A stretch of 64,000 nt of DNA from JAFAHS01 sp046728175 (GCA_046728175.1 JBKPEA010000049.1:8597-72596), one strand, 5' to 3'. Shown: positions 46,119 to 56,185, counted from the stretch's first letter. The notes: generated from the letters alone by a model not told the origin. Translations and numbers: made by a program.

Positions 46119-46520
46119 TTCCTGTTGATGAGACCCGCGCGCCCGCATTGACAGGTAAAATAGGCCTCAATAACATCGCAATCCCGCATATTAGTCGCGG
46201 CTTACGCGGGTTTTCCGGGCACGAAACCTAGTCAAGACTGCTCTTACTGGATCCGCAAAAGCCGGAGTGCGTTTTGGGGGCGGCGGGCGGCTGAATCGCC
46301 CGCGGACAGCGTTGGTTGAGCAGGGGATTGAGAGAACGACGACCGGGACGCGAAGGAAATATTGTTCTCAACAACCTGCGAAGAGGATGGCTGCCTCCCT
46401 TTGGTTCTTCCCCTGCGGGGGACTACCGGGGGGCGGTGTAAGTCCTTTGTCGGCGGCTGGTTAGGGCCCAGTGCCAAGGCGCGTGGCGGGTGATTTTCTC
46501 AGGCTTCGATGCGCATGCGC
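46119..46520. other. Intergenic stretch before tRNA-Gln
   Basis: No supported gene; should hold the promoter for the tRNA and the prs-rplY unit. Confidence 0.45.
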
Positions 46521-46596
46521 TGGGCGGTCGCCAAGCTGGTAAGGCACCAGGCTTTGGACCTGGCATTCGAAGGTTCGAATCCTTCCCGCCCAGCCA
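46521..46596 (+). tRNA. tRNA-Gln(TTG), encoded CCA
   Basis: Complete 76-base cloverleaf: acceptor tgggcgg with ccgccca, D-arm around aagctggtaaggc, anticodon TTG in gctTTGgac, T-arm with ttcgaat, and CCA encoded. It lies about 60 bases before prs. Confidence 0.95.
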
Positions 46597-46655
46597 ACTG
46601 ATGATTTGCCGCCGAGTGCGAAGGGGAGACCGCGGGTAGATCGCAGAATCTAGAG

Positions 46656-47615
46656 ATGGCAGACAAAGCCAAAGACGCATTGGAAATTTTCACCGGTACT
46701 TCCAACCCGGCGCTGGCCCGCGAAGTCTGTGAGCATCTCGGAGAGCGTCTCGGCGAAGCCGAAGTGGGGCGCTTCCCGGATGGCGAGGTGATGGTCGAAA
46801 TACACGAGAACGTTCGCGGCGGCGACGTGTTCGTTATCCAGTCGACCTGTTCGCCTCCGAATGAGAGCCTGATGGAGCTGCTGCTGGTGATGGATGCCCT
46901 GCGGCGAGCTTCGGCGCGGCGCGTCACCGCGGTGGTTCCCTACTTTGGTTACTCGCGGCAGGATCGCAAGGTCGCCTCGCGCGTACCGATCAGCGCCAAG
47001 CTGGTCGCCGACCTGATCACCACCGCAGGCGCCTCGCGGGTCGTGACGGTTGACCTGCACGCCGGGCAGATTCAGGGGTTCTTCAACATTCCGGTCGACA
47101 ATTTGTATGCGATGCCGGTGCTGATCAGCTATCTGCGCAAACGCCTGGATGAGAAGAAGATCAGCGTCATCTCGCCCGATGCCGGCGGCGTGGAGCGCGC
47201 GCGTGCTTTCGCAGGGCGGCTCAACGCCAACCTCGCGATTATCAACAAGCGCCGCAGACGCGCGAGCGAGGTTGCCGAAATGCAACTGGTCGGTGAGGTG
47301 CGCGATTCCGTGGCAGTGCTGGTCGATGACATGATCGACACGGCTGGCACCATCACCGAGGCGGCGAAAGTGGTGGCGAACGCGGGTGCCAGCGAGGTGT
47401 TCGCGGTGGCGACCCATCCAATTCTTTCCGATCCCGCCTGCGAGCGCCTAAACAAATCGAATATCGTGGAAATTGTCACAACCAACAGCATCCTGCTGCG
47501 CCCCAAGGTCCAGATGGAGCTGAAAAAGCTCAAGGTGCTGTCGGTGGCGACGCTTATAGCGGAAGCCGTGAAACGCATTCATAATGAGGAGTCGGTCAGC
47601 TCGCTGTTCAACTAG
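46656..47615 (+). CDS. prs: Ribose-phosphate pyrophosphokinase
   Basis: A 319-residue enzyme making PRPP from ribose 5-phosphate and ATP. Landmarks: IFTGTSNPALAREVCEHLG, FVIQSTCSPPNESLMELLLV, the Mg/ATP loop VVPYFGYSRQDRK, VTVDLHAGQIQGFF, SPDAGGVERARAFA and the PRPP-binding VLVDDMIDTAGT. Length is normal and the frame intact. First of the prs-rplY pair. Confidence 0.97.
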   Translation: MADKAKDALEIFTGTSNPALAREVCEHLGERLGEAEVGRFPDGEVMVEIHENVRGGDVFVIQSTCSPPNESLMELLLVMDALRRASARRVTAVVPYFGYSRQDRKVASRVPISAKLVADLITTAGASRVVTVDLHAGQIQGFFNIPVDNLYAMPVLISYLRKRLDEKKISVISPDAGGVERARAFAGRLNANLAIINKRRRRASEVAEMQLVGEVRDSVAVLVDDMIDTAGTITEAAKVVANAGASEVFAVATHPILSDPACERLNKSNIVEIVTTNSILLRPKVQMELKKLKVLSVATLIAEAVKRIHNEESVSSLFN

Positions 47616-47639
47616 GCGAGCCGGATACGGAACCAATCG

Positions 47640-48386
47640 ATGGACACTGGTGAACTGAATTGTGAAAAGCGGGCAGTAAAGCCCCGCAGTACGATAACGG
47701 CGCTTCGCCGCCAGGGCCGCGTGCCGGCAGTGCTCTATGGCCCCAGCTCGCCGCCGACGCCGGTCTCGGTGAATGGCAGCGAGGTGCGCGATCGCCTCTC
47801 AGCCGCGTCGCATGCGCGAATCGTGCGACTCAAGTCGGGCGCGTCCGATCTGGACGGCCGCCATGTCATCTTCAAGGAAGTGCAGCGCGCACCGGTCTCC
47901 GGGGCGGTGCTCCACGCCGATCTCTACGAAGTCGACCTCAAGCGCGCGATCCAGGTCGAAGTGCCGCTCAAGTTCACCGGCCGCGCGCGCGGCGTCGCCG
48001 ACGGCGGCATCCTGCAGCCACTGGTGCGGGCAATGACCGTGGAATGCCTGCCGCTGGAAATTCCCGAAGCGATCGAGATTGACGTGACCGAACTCGGCGT
48101 GCACGACGTTATCCACGTGTCCGCGGTGAAAGTCCCCGGCAACGCGCAGCCGATTTTCGATCAGGACTTTGCGGTAGTTTCGGTTCTGCCGCCGACCGTC
48201 GCCGAGGCCCCTACCCCGCAGGCTGCTGCCGTCGAAGGTGTGCCGGAGGAGGGTGCGGCGCCCGCCGAAGCTGCAGCCGCCGGCGCGGCAGCACCCGCCG
48301 AAGGAGGGCCGAAAGAGGGCGCTGCCCCGGCGGCCGCTGCCGCGGGTGGCGCCGCCAAGAAGGCCGAGCCGGCGGCGAAGAAGTAA
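47640..48386 (+). CDS. rplY: 50S ribosomal protein L25/general stress protein Ctc
   Basis: A 248-residue two-domain L25 of the CTC type that binds 5S rRNA. N-terminal domain: LRRQGRVPAVLYGPSSPPTP and IVRLKSG; central LHADLYEVDLKRAIQVEVPL; then EAIEIDVTELGVHDVIHVSA. The last 50 residues are an Ala/Glu/Pro/Gly-rich, disordered tail (APAEAAAAGAAAPAEGG-type) ending in Lys. It sits 24 bases after prs; pth, which usually follows rplY, is not present and dnaE comes next. Confidence 0.94.
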   Translation: MDTGELNCEKRAVKPRSTITALRRQGRVPAVLYGPSSPPTPVSVNGSEVRDRLSAASHARIVRLKSGASDLDGRHVIFKEVQRAPVSGAVLHADLYEVDLKRAIQVEVPLKFTGRARGVADGGILQPLVRAMTVECLPLEIPEAIEIDVTELGVHDVIHVSAVKVPGNAQPIFDQDFAVVSVLPPTVAEAPTPQAAAVEGVPEEGAAPAEAAAAGAAAPAEGGPKEGAAPAAAAAGGAAKKAEPAAKK

Positions 48387-48469
48387 ACCACGCGCGCGCA
48401 ACGCCGCACGTGGAACCGAGAGGAGTCCGCGTACGCTCGACGGCGCGCGCGGCGGGTGGAGGAGCCGTG

Positions 48470-51400
48470 GTGAGTTTCGCTCATCTGCACGTCCATACAC
48501 AGTTCAGTCTGCTCGACGGCGCCAACAAGATCGGCCCCCTGCTGGAGCACGCCAAGGGGTCCGGTATGGAAGCGATGGCGATTACCGACCATGGCAACAT
48601 GTTCGGTGCGGTCGAGTTCTACCAGAAGTCAATCGCCAACGGCATCAAGCCGATCATCGGCTGCGAGGCATACCTCGCGCCCGGCAGGCGCAGCGATCGC
48701 ACGCAGGCGCCCCGCGGCGACGACATCGATGGCGCAGGCAATTTCCATCTCATCCTCCTCGCGCGGAACCGCACCGGCTACCAAAACCTCTGCAAGCTGC
48801 TGACCAGCGCGTACCAGGAGGGACTCTATTACAAGCCGCGCATCGACAAGGAAATTCTCGCGGAGTTCTCCGACGGCCTCATCGTACTCTCGGGGTGTCT
48901 GTCAGGAGAGATTCCGCGCTGGCTGCGGCAGGGGCGCATGGACAAAGCATGCGAGGCCGCCGAATGGTACGCGAAAACCTTCCGAGATCGCTTTTACGTG
49001 GAGCTGCAGGACAACCGGCTCCATGCGCCCATCAATGGAGCGCTCCGCGACCTCGCGCGCAAGGTGGGGTTGCCATTGGTGGCCACCAACGACTGTCACT
49101 ATCTCCATCGGGGCGATGCGAAGGCGCACGAGGTCCTGCTGTGCATCCAGACCGGCAAGACCATGGCCGACGAGACCCGCTGGCGTTTCGATACCGACGA
49201 ACTCTACGTAAAAACGGCGGAGGAGATGGCCCAGGCATTCGGGGCTGATTCCGAAGAATTCCGGAACACCATGGAAATCGCCAGGCGGGTCGAGTTCGAG
49301 TTCGAATTCGGCAAGTTCCGCTTTCCGGTGTACCAGGCTGGGGAGCACGTGAACCTGGACGACGAAATGGAGCAACGCGCGCGCGGGGGGTTGGAGCAAC
49401 GCCTCGGCGAGATCCGCGCGCGCTACGGCGAGGTCGATCCCGCCCCGTATCGGGAACGGCTCGATCGCGAACTTCCGGTTATCCGCGACATGGGGTTCTC
49501 CGGTTACCTGCTGATCGTGCAGGACTTCATGAGTTATGCGCGCGATCAGGGCATCCCCACCGGACCAGGCCGCGGCTCGGTGGTTGGATCGCTCGTGTCG
49601 TATGCGCTGGGTATCACCGAAGTCGATCCTATCGAGCACAAGCTGCTGTTCGAGCGCTGGCTGAACCCCGGCCGCAAATCGATGCCCGATATCGACTCGG
49701 ACTTCTGCTGGGAGCGGCGCGACGAAATTCTGGACTACGTGCGCGGCAAATACGGGGCGGATCGCGTCGCGCAGATAATCACGTTCGGAACCATCAAGGG
49801 CAAGCAGGCAATTCGCGACGTCGGGCGGGTGCTCGGGCTCTCGTTCGCGGAGACCGACAAGATCGTCAAGCTCTACCCCGCGCCCAAGCAGGGACGCGAC
49901 TTCCCGCTGAAAGATGCCCTCGACCTGGAACCGCGCCTCAAGGAAGAGCGGAGGAATCACCCGGAACTGTTTGACTACGCATTCAAGCTCGAAGGCCTGC
50001 TGCGCCACACCTCCAAACACGCAGCCGGGGTGGTGATCGCAGATGCGCCGCTTCACTCGATGGTGCCGCTGTACGTCGACAAGGAGAGCGGCGAGGACGG
50101 GTTGGCGATAACTCAGTATTCGATGAAAGGAGTCGAGGAGATCGGGCTGATCAAGTTTGATTTCCTCGCGCTCAAGAATCTCACCCTGATCAAGGACACC
50201 CTCGATCTTATCGGCGCCGGTGGCAAGGAAGTGCCCGACTTGAACCGGCTGCGGCTCGACGATGTTGAAACCTATCGATTGCTCGCGCGCGGCGACACGG
50301 TTGGGGTGTTCCAGATGGAAGGTTCGGGGATGCGCCGCTTCCTAAGCGACCTGAAGCCGACCCGCTTCGAGGACATCGTCGCGGCGACTTCGCTTTTCCG
50401 TCCCGGTCCGCTCGACGCGGTTCAGGATGGCAAGACCATGGTCCAGCACTACGTAGATCGCAAGCACGGTCGCGAAAAAGTCGAGTACGACCACCCGCTG
50501 CTGGAGCCGGTGCTCGCCGACACCTATGGTGTCATCGTCTACCAGGAACAGGTCATGCGTGCCGCGCAGGCGCTTGCCGGCTACACCCTGCAACAAGCCG
50601 ACATGCTCCGCGCCGCGATGGGCAAGAAAAACAAGGCGGTCATGGAGAAGGAGCACGCCGGATTCATCGAAGGGGCCGAAAAGAACGGCCTCCCGCGCGT
50701 GCTCGCGCAATCGATCTTTGAAAAGATCGAAACCTTCGCCTCCTACGGATTCAACAAGTCGCACGCCGCCGCCTACTCGCTGACCACCTATCGCACCGCC
50801 TATCTCAAGGCGCATTTTCCGCAGGAGTTCATGGCGGCGCTCATGTCGCTCGACATGGATGATGCCGACAAGACCTACAAGAACATCGCGGCGCTGCGCG
50901 AGATGCGCATCGCGATTCTCCCTCCCGACGTGAACGAGAGCCGGGTGAAGTTTGCAGTCGCCGAGGGTGGGATTCGCTTCGGGCTGGGCGCGGTCCGCGG
51001 CGTCGGCGCGAAAACCGCCGCCGCTATCATTGCAGAGCGCGAACAGCGCGGTCGCTTCGAGGGCTTAATGGATTTCTGTGTTCGCGTCGGCGCGCAGCTG
51101 GTGAATCGGCGTGTGCTCGAGGCACTGATCAAATGCGGGGCGTTTGATTCCGGCGGCTTCACCCGCGCGGCGCTGATGGCGCAGGTCGATGATTGCCTCA
51201 AGCTTGCGCAGAAGGCACAGAGCGACGCCGAGCGCAATCAGATGGGCCTGTTCGGCGGCGCGGTAGCGTCAGCACCTGGGCCACGCCGCGAATCGGTGCG
51301 CGAGTGGGATGCGAAGGAAAAATTGAAAAACGAAAGAGAGGCGCTCGGCTTCTACATCACGGCGCATCCGCTCGACAAGTACGAACGCGTTATCGCGCGC

Positions 51401-51943
51401 ATCAGCCGCTTGACCACTGCCGACCTTCCGGCGGCCCCCGACGGAAGCCAGGTCCAAATTGCCGGCGTAGTGCAGGCAGTCAAGCTTAAGAACAACAAGT
51501 CCGGCAAGCGCTACGCGACGTTCTCGCTGGAAGATCGAGACGGAGTGGTCGAGGCGATCGCCTGGCCGGAGACCTACCAGAAGTACGAAGCTGTAATCTC
51601 GGGCGAGGGGCCCGTGGTTGCGCGCGGCAAGCTCGATGTCGACGAGGATCGCGCGCAAATCATCCTCGATGATTTGCGGCCGTTGCATACGGCACTGCTG
51701 GATTCCTATCGCGAAGTTCGCGTGTACGCGTCGCGCAGCCGTCTCGAGAACGGGGGCCTCGATGAGCTCAAAGCTACCCTGGCGCGTTATCGCGGCAAGT
51801 CGCTGACCTACCTGCATCTGGGCCTGGACGATGGCCGCGAAGCGGTCCTACTGCTGGGCGACGGTTTCCGGGTGACACCGAGCGATGCATTCGTCGCCGA
51901 AGTAGAGAAGGTGCTCTCGCCCGGCGCAGTAGAACTTAAGTAG
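48470..51943 (+). CDS. dnaE: DNA polymerase III alpha subunit
   Basis: A 1157-residue replicative polymerase. The PHP domain opens FAHLHVHTQFSLLDGANKIG and has ITDHGNMFGAVEF; the polymerase core shows PTGPGRGSVVGSLVSYALGI, PDIDSDFCWERR with the catalytic acidic residues, and RHTSKHAAGVVIADAPL. The helix-hairpin-helix region is in GLGAVRGVGAKTAAAIIAER and the OB domain is VQIAGVVQAVKLKNNKSGKR. I chose the GTG at 48470 because GGAGG lies just upstream and the family begins at this point; the frame is open 20 codons further upstream. The frame is unbroken for 3.5 kb. Confidence 0.97.
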   Translation: MSFAHLHVHTQFSLLDGANKIGPLLEHAKGSGMEAMAITDHGNMFGAVEFYQKSIANGIKPIIGCEAYLAPGRRSDRTQAPRGDDIDGAGNFHLILLARNRTGYQNLCKLLTSAYQEGLYYKPRIDKEILAEFSDGLIVLSGCLSGEIPRWLRQGRMDKACEAAEWYAKTFRDRFYVELQDNRLHAPINGALRDLARKVGLPLVATNDCHYLHRGDAKAHEVLLCIQTGKTMADETRWRFDTDELYVKTAEEMAQAFGADSEEFRNTMEIARRVEFEFEFGKFRFPVYQAGEHVNLDDEMEQRARGGLEQRLGEIRARYGEVDPAPYRERLDRELPVIRDMGFSGYLLIVQDFMSYARDQGIPTGPGRGSVVGSLVSYALGITEVDPIEHKLLFERWLNPGRKSMPDIDSDFCWERRDEILDYVRGKYGADRVAQIITFGTIKGKQAIRDVGRVLGLSFAETDKIVKLYPAPKQGRDFPLKDALDLEPRLKEERRNHPELFDYAFKLEGLLRHTSKHAAGVVIADAPLHSMVPLYVDKESGEDGLAITQYSMKGVEEIGLIKFDFLALKNLTLIKDTLDLIGAGGKEVPDLNRLRLDDVETYRLLARGDTVGVFQMEGSGMRRFLSDLKPTRFEDIVAATSLFRPGPLDAVQDGKTMVQHYVDRKHGREKVEYDHPLLEPVLADTYGVIVYQEQVMRAAQALAGYTLQQADMLRAAMGKKNKAVMEKEHAGFIEGAEKNGLPRVLAQSIFEKIETFASYGFNKSHAAAYSLTTYRTAYLKAHFPQEFMAALMSLDMDDADKTYKNIAALREMRIAILPPDVNESRVKFAVAEGGIRFGLGAVRGVGAKTAAAIIAEREQRGRFEGLMDFCVRVGAQLVNRRVLEALIKCGAFDSGGFTRAALMAQVDDCLKLAQKAQSDAERNQMGLFGGAVASAPGPRRESVREWDAKEKLKNEREALGFYITAHPLDKYERVIARISRLTTADLPAAPDGSQVQIAGVVQAVKLKNNKSGKRYATFSLEDRDGVVEAIAWPETYQKYEAVISGEGPVVARGKLDVDEDRAQIILDDLRPLHTALLDSYREVRVYASRSRLENGGLDELKATLARYRGKSLTYLHLGLDDGREAVLLLGDGFRVTPSDAFVAEVEKVLSPGAVELK

Positions 51944-52104
51944 CATCAGCCGCTGGAATCTGCAGGTCACGGCGGATTCTCGCCAATCGGTTTCTTTCCC
52001 AGAGGTCCGATTTGATCAGCGGATGTTTTTTCGGAATTGACCCATGCCTTGGGTCTGCTACCCTCGGCCTAAGGCGACCCTTTGCCGCGGAGATTTCTGG
52101 ACGA

Positions 52105-53433
52105 TTGCATAGCGTAGCGCGTGAACAGCACGACCGCGCCGTTCTGGTCGGGGTCGACCTGGGCGGACACGCGGGAATTTCCAGCGAGGAATCACTTGCC
52201 GAACTGAAAGCTCTGGCCGAGGGTGCCGGCGCCATCGTCGAAGCCACCGTTAGCCAGCGCCTGAAGGCTCCCGATTCCCGCACGTTTATCGGCCGAGGGA
52301 AGACCGGCGAGGTTGGCGAGATTTCGCGGATGACCGACGCGACCGTCGCGATCTTTGACGACGCACTGTCGCCGGCGCAGTCGCGCAACCTGGAAAATCA
52401 ACTGAAGCTGCGGGTTATCGATCGCAGCCAGCTCATCCTGGACATTTTTGCGCAGCGCGCCCGCACCCTGGAAGGCAAGCTGCAGGTCGAGATTGCGCAG
52501 CTTGCCTACCTGCAGCCGCGCCTGACCCGGCAGTGGACGCATTTGTCGCGGGTGCGCGGTGGTGCGGCAGGGGGCGGTGGAGGAGGGGTAGGCGCGCGCG
52601 GCGGTGGGGTCGGGACGCGCGGACCCGGTGAAACCCAGCTCGAAGTCGACCGTCGCCGGTTGCGTGAACGCCTCACCCGACTGCGCGCTCGCCTCAAGCA
52701 TGTCGAGCGAACCCGCGACAATCAGCGGCGTCGGCGCCTGGAAGTTCCTTACCCAACCGTTGCGCTGGTTGGTTACACGAATTCCGGGAAGTCAACCCTG
52801 CTCAATGTACTCACCGGCGCGAACGTTGAAGCCGCGAACCGGCTGTTTTCGACCCTGGATCCGACGATTCGCCGGCTTAGGCTGCCTAACCGGATGACGG
52901 TCATGATTGCCGACACGGTCGGGTTTATCCATCGATTGCCGCATACGCTGGTCGAAGCGTTCAAGGCGACGCTGGAGGAAGTTCGGACTGCTGACCTGTT
53001 GCTGCACGTGGTCGACGCGAGCTCCGAACTTGCCGCCGAGCACATGGAGATAGTGGATCGCGTGCTGGAGGAAATCGGCGCCGGAGCCACGCGGCGAATC
53101 ATCGTGATGAACAAGATTGACCTGATCGAGCATTCGCCGGGAACCCCGGCCGGCGCGGTAGCGATTTCCGCCCTGCGCTCCCTTGGACTTGAGCGTCTGC
53201 TGGACCGCATCGGCCGCGAGCTCGGAATAACGCGCGAGGAGGTGGCAGTGACGATCGCCGCCAATCGCGGAGATCTGATTGCGATGGCGCGGCGGGAGGG
53301 CGAAGTGATAAGCGAAGAGTATCGAGACGGCGTGGTCGCGATGCGCGTGCGGGTGAGCCCCCCGGTTGCAGGGCGATTGCGCAAAGCGGATCTGGCCGAG
53401 GCCTGGCAGTCCCGTGACTTGCGATGGCCGTAG
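52105..53433 (+). CDS. hflX: GTPase HflX
   Basis: A ribosome-associated GTPase, about 442 residues from this start. HflX N-domain: DSRTFIGRGKTGEVGEI, FDDALSPAQSRNLENQL and IFAQRARTLEGKLQVEIAQL. The glycine-rich linker (AGGGGGGVGARGGGVGTRGP) precedes ETQLEVDRRRLRERL. The G domain has VALVGYTNSGKSTLLN, DTVGFIHRLPHTLVEAF and MNKIDL. TTG 52105 is a compromise: the frame is open to 52012, but the residues before it are not family-like. It overlaps the next gene by ten bases. Confidence 0.93.
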   Translation: MHSVAREQHDRAVLVGVDLGGHAGISSEESLAELKALAEGAGAIVEATVSQRLKAPDSRTFIGRGKTGEVGEISRMTDATVAIFDDALSPAQSRNLENQLKLRVIDRSQLILDIFAQRARTLEGKLQVEIAQLAYLQPRLTRQWTHLSRVRGGAAGGGGGGVGARGGGVGTRGPGETQLEVDRRRLRERLTRLRARLKHVERTRDNQRRRRLEVPYPTVALVGYTNSGKSTLLNVLTGANVEAANRLFSTLDPTIRRLRLPNRMTVMIADTVGFIHRLPHTLVEAFKATLEEVRTADLLLHVVDASSELAAEHMEIVDRVLEEIGAGATRRIIVMNKIDLIEHSPGTPAGAVAISALRSLGLERLLDRIGRELGITREEVAVTIAANRGDLIAMARREGEVISEEYRDGVVAMRVRVSPPVAGRLRKADLAEAWQSRDLRWP

Positions 53434-54038
53434 CTTCGCCTCATAAACCGGCTCCGAGGGACACTGGCGCTCCCACCCTTCGGGGACTGCTCAACGTTCC
53501 CAACTTCCTGACCTTGTGCCGGGTGGGTTCGATTCCCCTCTTCCTTTCGTTTTTGAGCCGCCATCAATACACGGAAGCACTCTACGTTTTCGTGGCCGCC
53601 GCATTGACCGATGCTCTGGATGGGACGGTCGCGCGGTGGTTCAATGCGCGCACCGAAATCGGCGCCTTCCTCGATCCCTTTGCGGACAAGCTGATGCTGG
53701 TTTCCGCGTTTGTGGTTTTGACCGTGGAACAGGATCTGCCCGGTTGGCTGCTGGGCGTGGTGGTCATCCGCGATGTGGTGGTCGTGGGCGGCTACCTGAT
53801 GCTCGCGTTTTTTACCAGCGAGCGAATGCCGGTAAGACCAAGCTACCTCGGGAAACTGAGTACCGTCCTTCAGCTCGCCTGCGTAGTCGCTACCCTGCTT
53901 CGGATGGGAGTGGAGTGGTCGAATTACTGGTACGGGCTGCTTTACCTGACCGTAGGAATCACGGCCCTCTCGGGTGTCCACTATTCGTACCGTGGTCTGG
54001 TTTGGCTAGGCTCCCGCGAACCGGAGATGTTCAGCTGA
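53424..54038 (+). CDS. CDP-alcohol phosphatidyltransferase (PgsA-like)
   Basis: A 204-residue membrane enzyme of phospholipid synthesis, probably making phosphatidylglycerol phosphate. The family signature is complete: LTDALDGTVARWFNARTEIG with AFLDPFADK, i.e. DG-x2-AR-x8-G-x3-D-x3-D. It begins GLLNVPNFLTLCRVGSIPLF as PgsA does and has four to five spans. It starts inside hflX (ten-base overlap), so the two are translationally linked. Confidence 0.9.
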   Translation: MAVASPHKPAPRDTGAPTLRGLLNVPNFLTLCRVGSIPLFLSFLSRHQYTEALYVFVAAALTDALDGTVARWFNARTEIGAFLDPFADKLMLVSAFVVLTVEQDLPGWLLGVVVIRDVVVVGGYLMLAFFTSERMPVRPSYLGKLSTVLQLACVVATLLRMGVEWSNYWYGLLYLTVGITALSGVHYSYRGLVWLGSREPEMFS

Positions 54039-54240
54039 TACCCCGGTCTCTCCTCCGGCCCCAAATTCCGTGGGGGAGCGAGAGGTCAATCGAACCATTG
54101 CCAAGTACCCAGAGAGGAAAACCCTCCACGCTCTCACGCTCACCCGGTGGTCCTCAGCATGCTGCAGCTAACGCGAAGCTGAAATGGGTTGACCAGCGAA
54201 CCATCCGTTTTTCCTCCCGGAATCGTGGCGAGGTCGGCGC

Positions 54241-55089
54241 GTGACGTTCGTTCTTTCCGACCAATTTCGCTCCGAAACCGCGATTCGGTTGATCGCGGCG
54301 GTTATGGTGTTCGCGGCGATAGCCCTGGCTGAGGGCGCGATGCCGCGGCGCGACCGTTCCTTCTCACGACGCGCTCGGTGGCCTGCGAACCTCGCAATCG
54401 TAGTGATCAACAATTTTACCGTACGAATTTTGCTTCCCATCACCGCGATCGGAGCCGCACTCGTCGCCGAACAGCGCGGGAGCGGATTACTCAATCGGAT
54501 CCCGCTGCCAGGCGCGATCGCGCTCGTGATGGCTGTGATCGCGCTTGATCTGGCGATCTATTTGCAGCACCGAGTGTTTCACGCGGTTCCCGTGCTGTGG
54601 CGAATTCACCGCATGCACCACGCAGACCTCGACTTCGACGTAACTACCGGTCTGCGATTTCATCCGCTGGAGATCGTCATCTCGATGCTCATAAAGATCG
54701 GCATCGTGCTCGCAATCGGTGCCTCAGCAATGGCGGTGCTGGCGTTTGAGGTGCTATTGAACGCTACCTCGATGTTCAACCATGGCAATGTGGGAATTCC
54801 CGAAGAGACCGATCGATGGCTTAGATGGATCCTCGTAACCCCCGACATGCATCGTGTCCATCATTCCATCGTGCGAGCGGAAACCAATAGCAACTTCGGC
54901 TTCAACCTACCCTGGTGGGACTACCTGATGCGGACATATCGGGCTCAGCCTGCTGCCGGTCATTTCGGAATGACCATCGGCATAGACCAGTTCCGCTCGA
55001 GCGAAGAGCTGAACCTGATGCCTTTGCTGACCCAGCCGTTTCGCGGCGTGGCCGGTGGGTATCCGACGTGGACAAAACTGCCCCGGTAA
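54241..55089 (+). CDS. Fatty acid hydroxylase / sterol desaturase superfamily protein
   Basis: A 282-residue membrane diiron protein. Histidine boxes: LQHRVFHAVP (about 99), IHRMHHADLDFD (about 122) and MHRVHHSIVR (about 203), separated by hydrophobic stretches (GAIALVMAVIALDLAIYL; GIVLAIGASAMAVLAFEVLL). These are the ligands of the family. Substrates range from fatty acids to sterols and carotenoids; here it cannot be decided. A start GTG overlaps the upstream frame region but no partner gene is obvious. Confidence 0.9.
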   Translation: MTFVLSDQFRSETAIRLIAAVMVFAAIALAEGAMPRRDRSFSRRARWPANLAIVVINNFTVRILLPITAIGAALVAEQRGSGLLNRIPLPGAIALVMAVIALDLAIYLQHRVFHAVPVLWRIHRMHHADLDFDVTTGLRFHPLEIVISMLIKIGIVLAIGASAMAVLAFEVLLNATSMFNHGNVGIPEETDRWLRWILVTPDMHRVHHSIVRAETNSNFGFNLPWWDYLMRTYRAQPAAGHFGMTIGIDQFRSSEELNLMPLLTQPFRGVAGGYPTWTKLPR

Positions 55090-55139
55090 TGCACAAGAGG
55101 GCCCACTTCATCTCATCATGAAGCAAGGCTGCCCGGCGA

Positions 55140-56165
55140 TCATATCGCGTCTGCGACTTGAGCCATCGCGGCTAACCACGTCGGCGTTTCACGACCGAGC
55201 CGTCGAAGCGCCCACTTCAGCGTCACAAGCAGCTGACTTCTCTGAAATGCCCGCAACCTGGGGAGACCCGGCAGCTCCGGAAGCCAGGCGCGGTCTGCGA
55301 AAAACGCCGCGGCGACGCAAACCGCCGCCTCCATGATTTTGGGGTCCAATGGATGAACCTCCCGGTACCAGTCAAGAATGGTCTCGGGATCAAGCGGCGA
55401 CTCAACTGCGATACTCTGGATGAAGAAAGCTGCGTCGAACTCCGGTGGCCCGGCAACTGCCTCCGCCCAGTCGACCAAATACAGCCGCCCGTTCTTCCAT
55501 CGCAGATTGTCCGACCGTGCATCGGTGTGCAGGAGTTGCGGTGGTGCGGGTGTCGTCAGGAGCCTGCTCGAGACGGATCTCAACAAGGGACCATTCCGTG
55601 CAAACCATTCGGCGGCCTCGGGGGCCAGGTCGCCCGCGACCGCCGCTCTCTCCATTCGAGAACTGCGGTCGTTCGTCCAATTTCAGAGAAGTCCTGGATC
55701 GGTCAGCCATTCGGACGGACGCTTCAGCCAATCCGGCAGGGCGACTCCCCGGTTGGTCGCGTGAAATCTCGCAAACGACTGCACGATTGATCGGGTGATG
55801 GGCCCGGTCCATGGAGGGACGCTCTTGGGGCCGAGATCCTCGAGGATCAATACGTCCCAATCCTCGCGGGTGAAGTGCCCATAGACGGATGGCGACCATG
55901 CCCGGATCTGCTCGTGTAACTCGTGGTACACGCGGAGTTCGCGCGCGAAGGCCGCGCGCATGAACTCGCTCGCGTCCGGCGAACGGCCTTTGAGAAAAGC
56001 GCGGCGACCATCCGCCAGGCGCAACCGGAAGGTAGGCGAAGGTCCATAGCCTCCCCAAACTCTTCGGCCAGCAATTACCTCTGCCCCAAGAGCTTCGCTG
56101 GTCGCCCTTCGAATCGAAGGTGGAATTTCACGCCATGCCGGCTTGGGCTCGACCCCGGTCCGCAC
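55140..56165 (-). pseudogene. Aminoglycoside phosphotransferase-fold kinase with one in-frame TGA
   Basis: The frame runs from 56165 to 55140 and is open except for a TGA at 55683-55685. Before it: GGYGPSPTFRLRLADGRRAF, FLKGRSPDASEFMRAAFARE (Lys for ATP), WDVLILEDLGPKSVPPW. After it: APPQLLHTDARSDNLRWKNG with catalytic Asp and Asn, LYLVDWAEAVAGPPEFDAAF with the DFG-like Asp, and PELPGLPRLRAFQRSQLLVT. Both halves stay in the same frame, so a single CGA to TGA change would explain the stop. About 341 residues in all. It may be a recent pseudogene; substrate unknown. Confidence 0.8.
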
Positions 56166-56185
56166 GGCTGGTCAGTAGGGCTCCG

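Noticed and set aside
48902..50056. Long open frame on the minus strand opposite dnaE
   Set aside because: It lies wholly inside dnaE, has no domain or ribosome-binding site, and is the antisense shadow expected of high-GC coding sequence.
52773..53981. 400-codon minus-strand frame opposite hflX and the phosphatidyltransferase gene
   Set aside because: No recognisable motif; codon-shadow of two clear genes with complete signatures on the plus strand.
55683..55685. Selenocysteine at the in-frame TGA of the APH-fold kinase
   Set aside because: The position normally holds Arg or another ordinary residue, no SECIS-like hairpin is evident right after it, and the gene family has no selenoproteins known to me.
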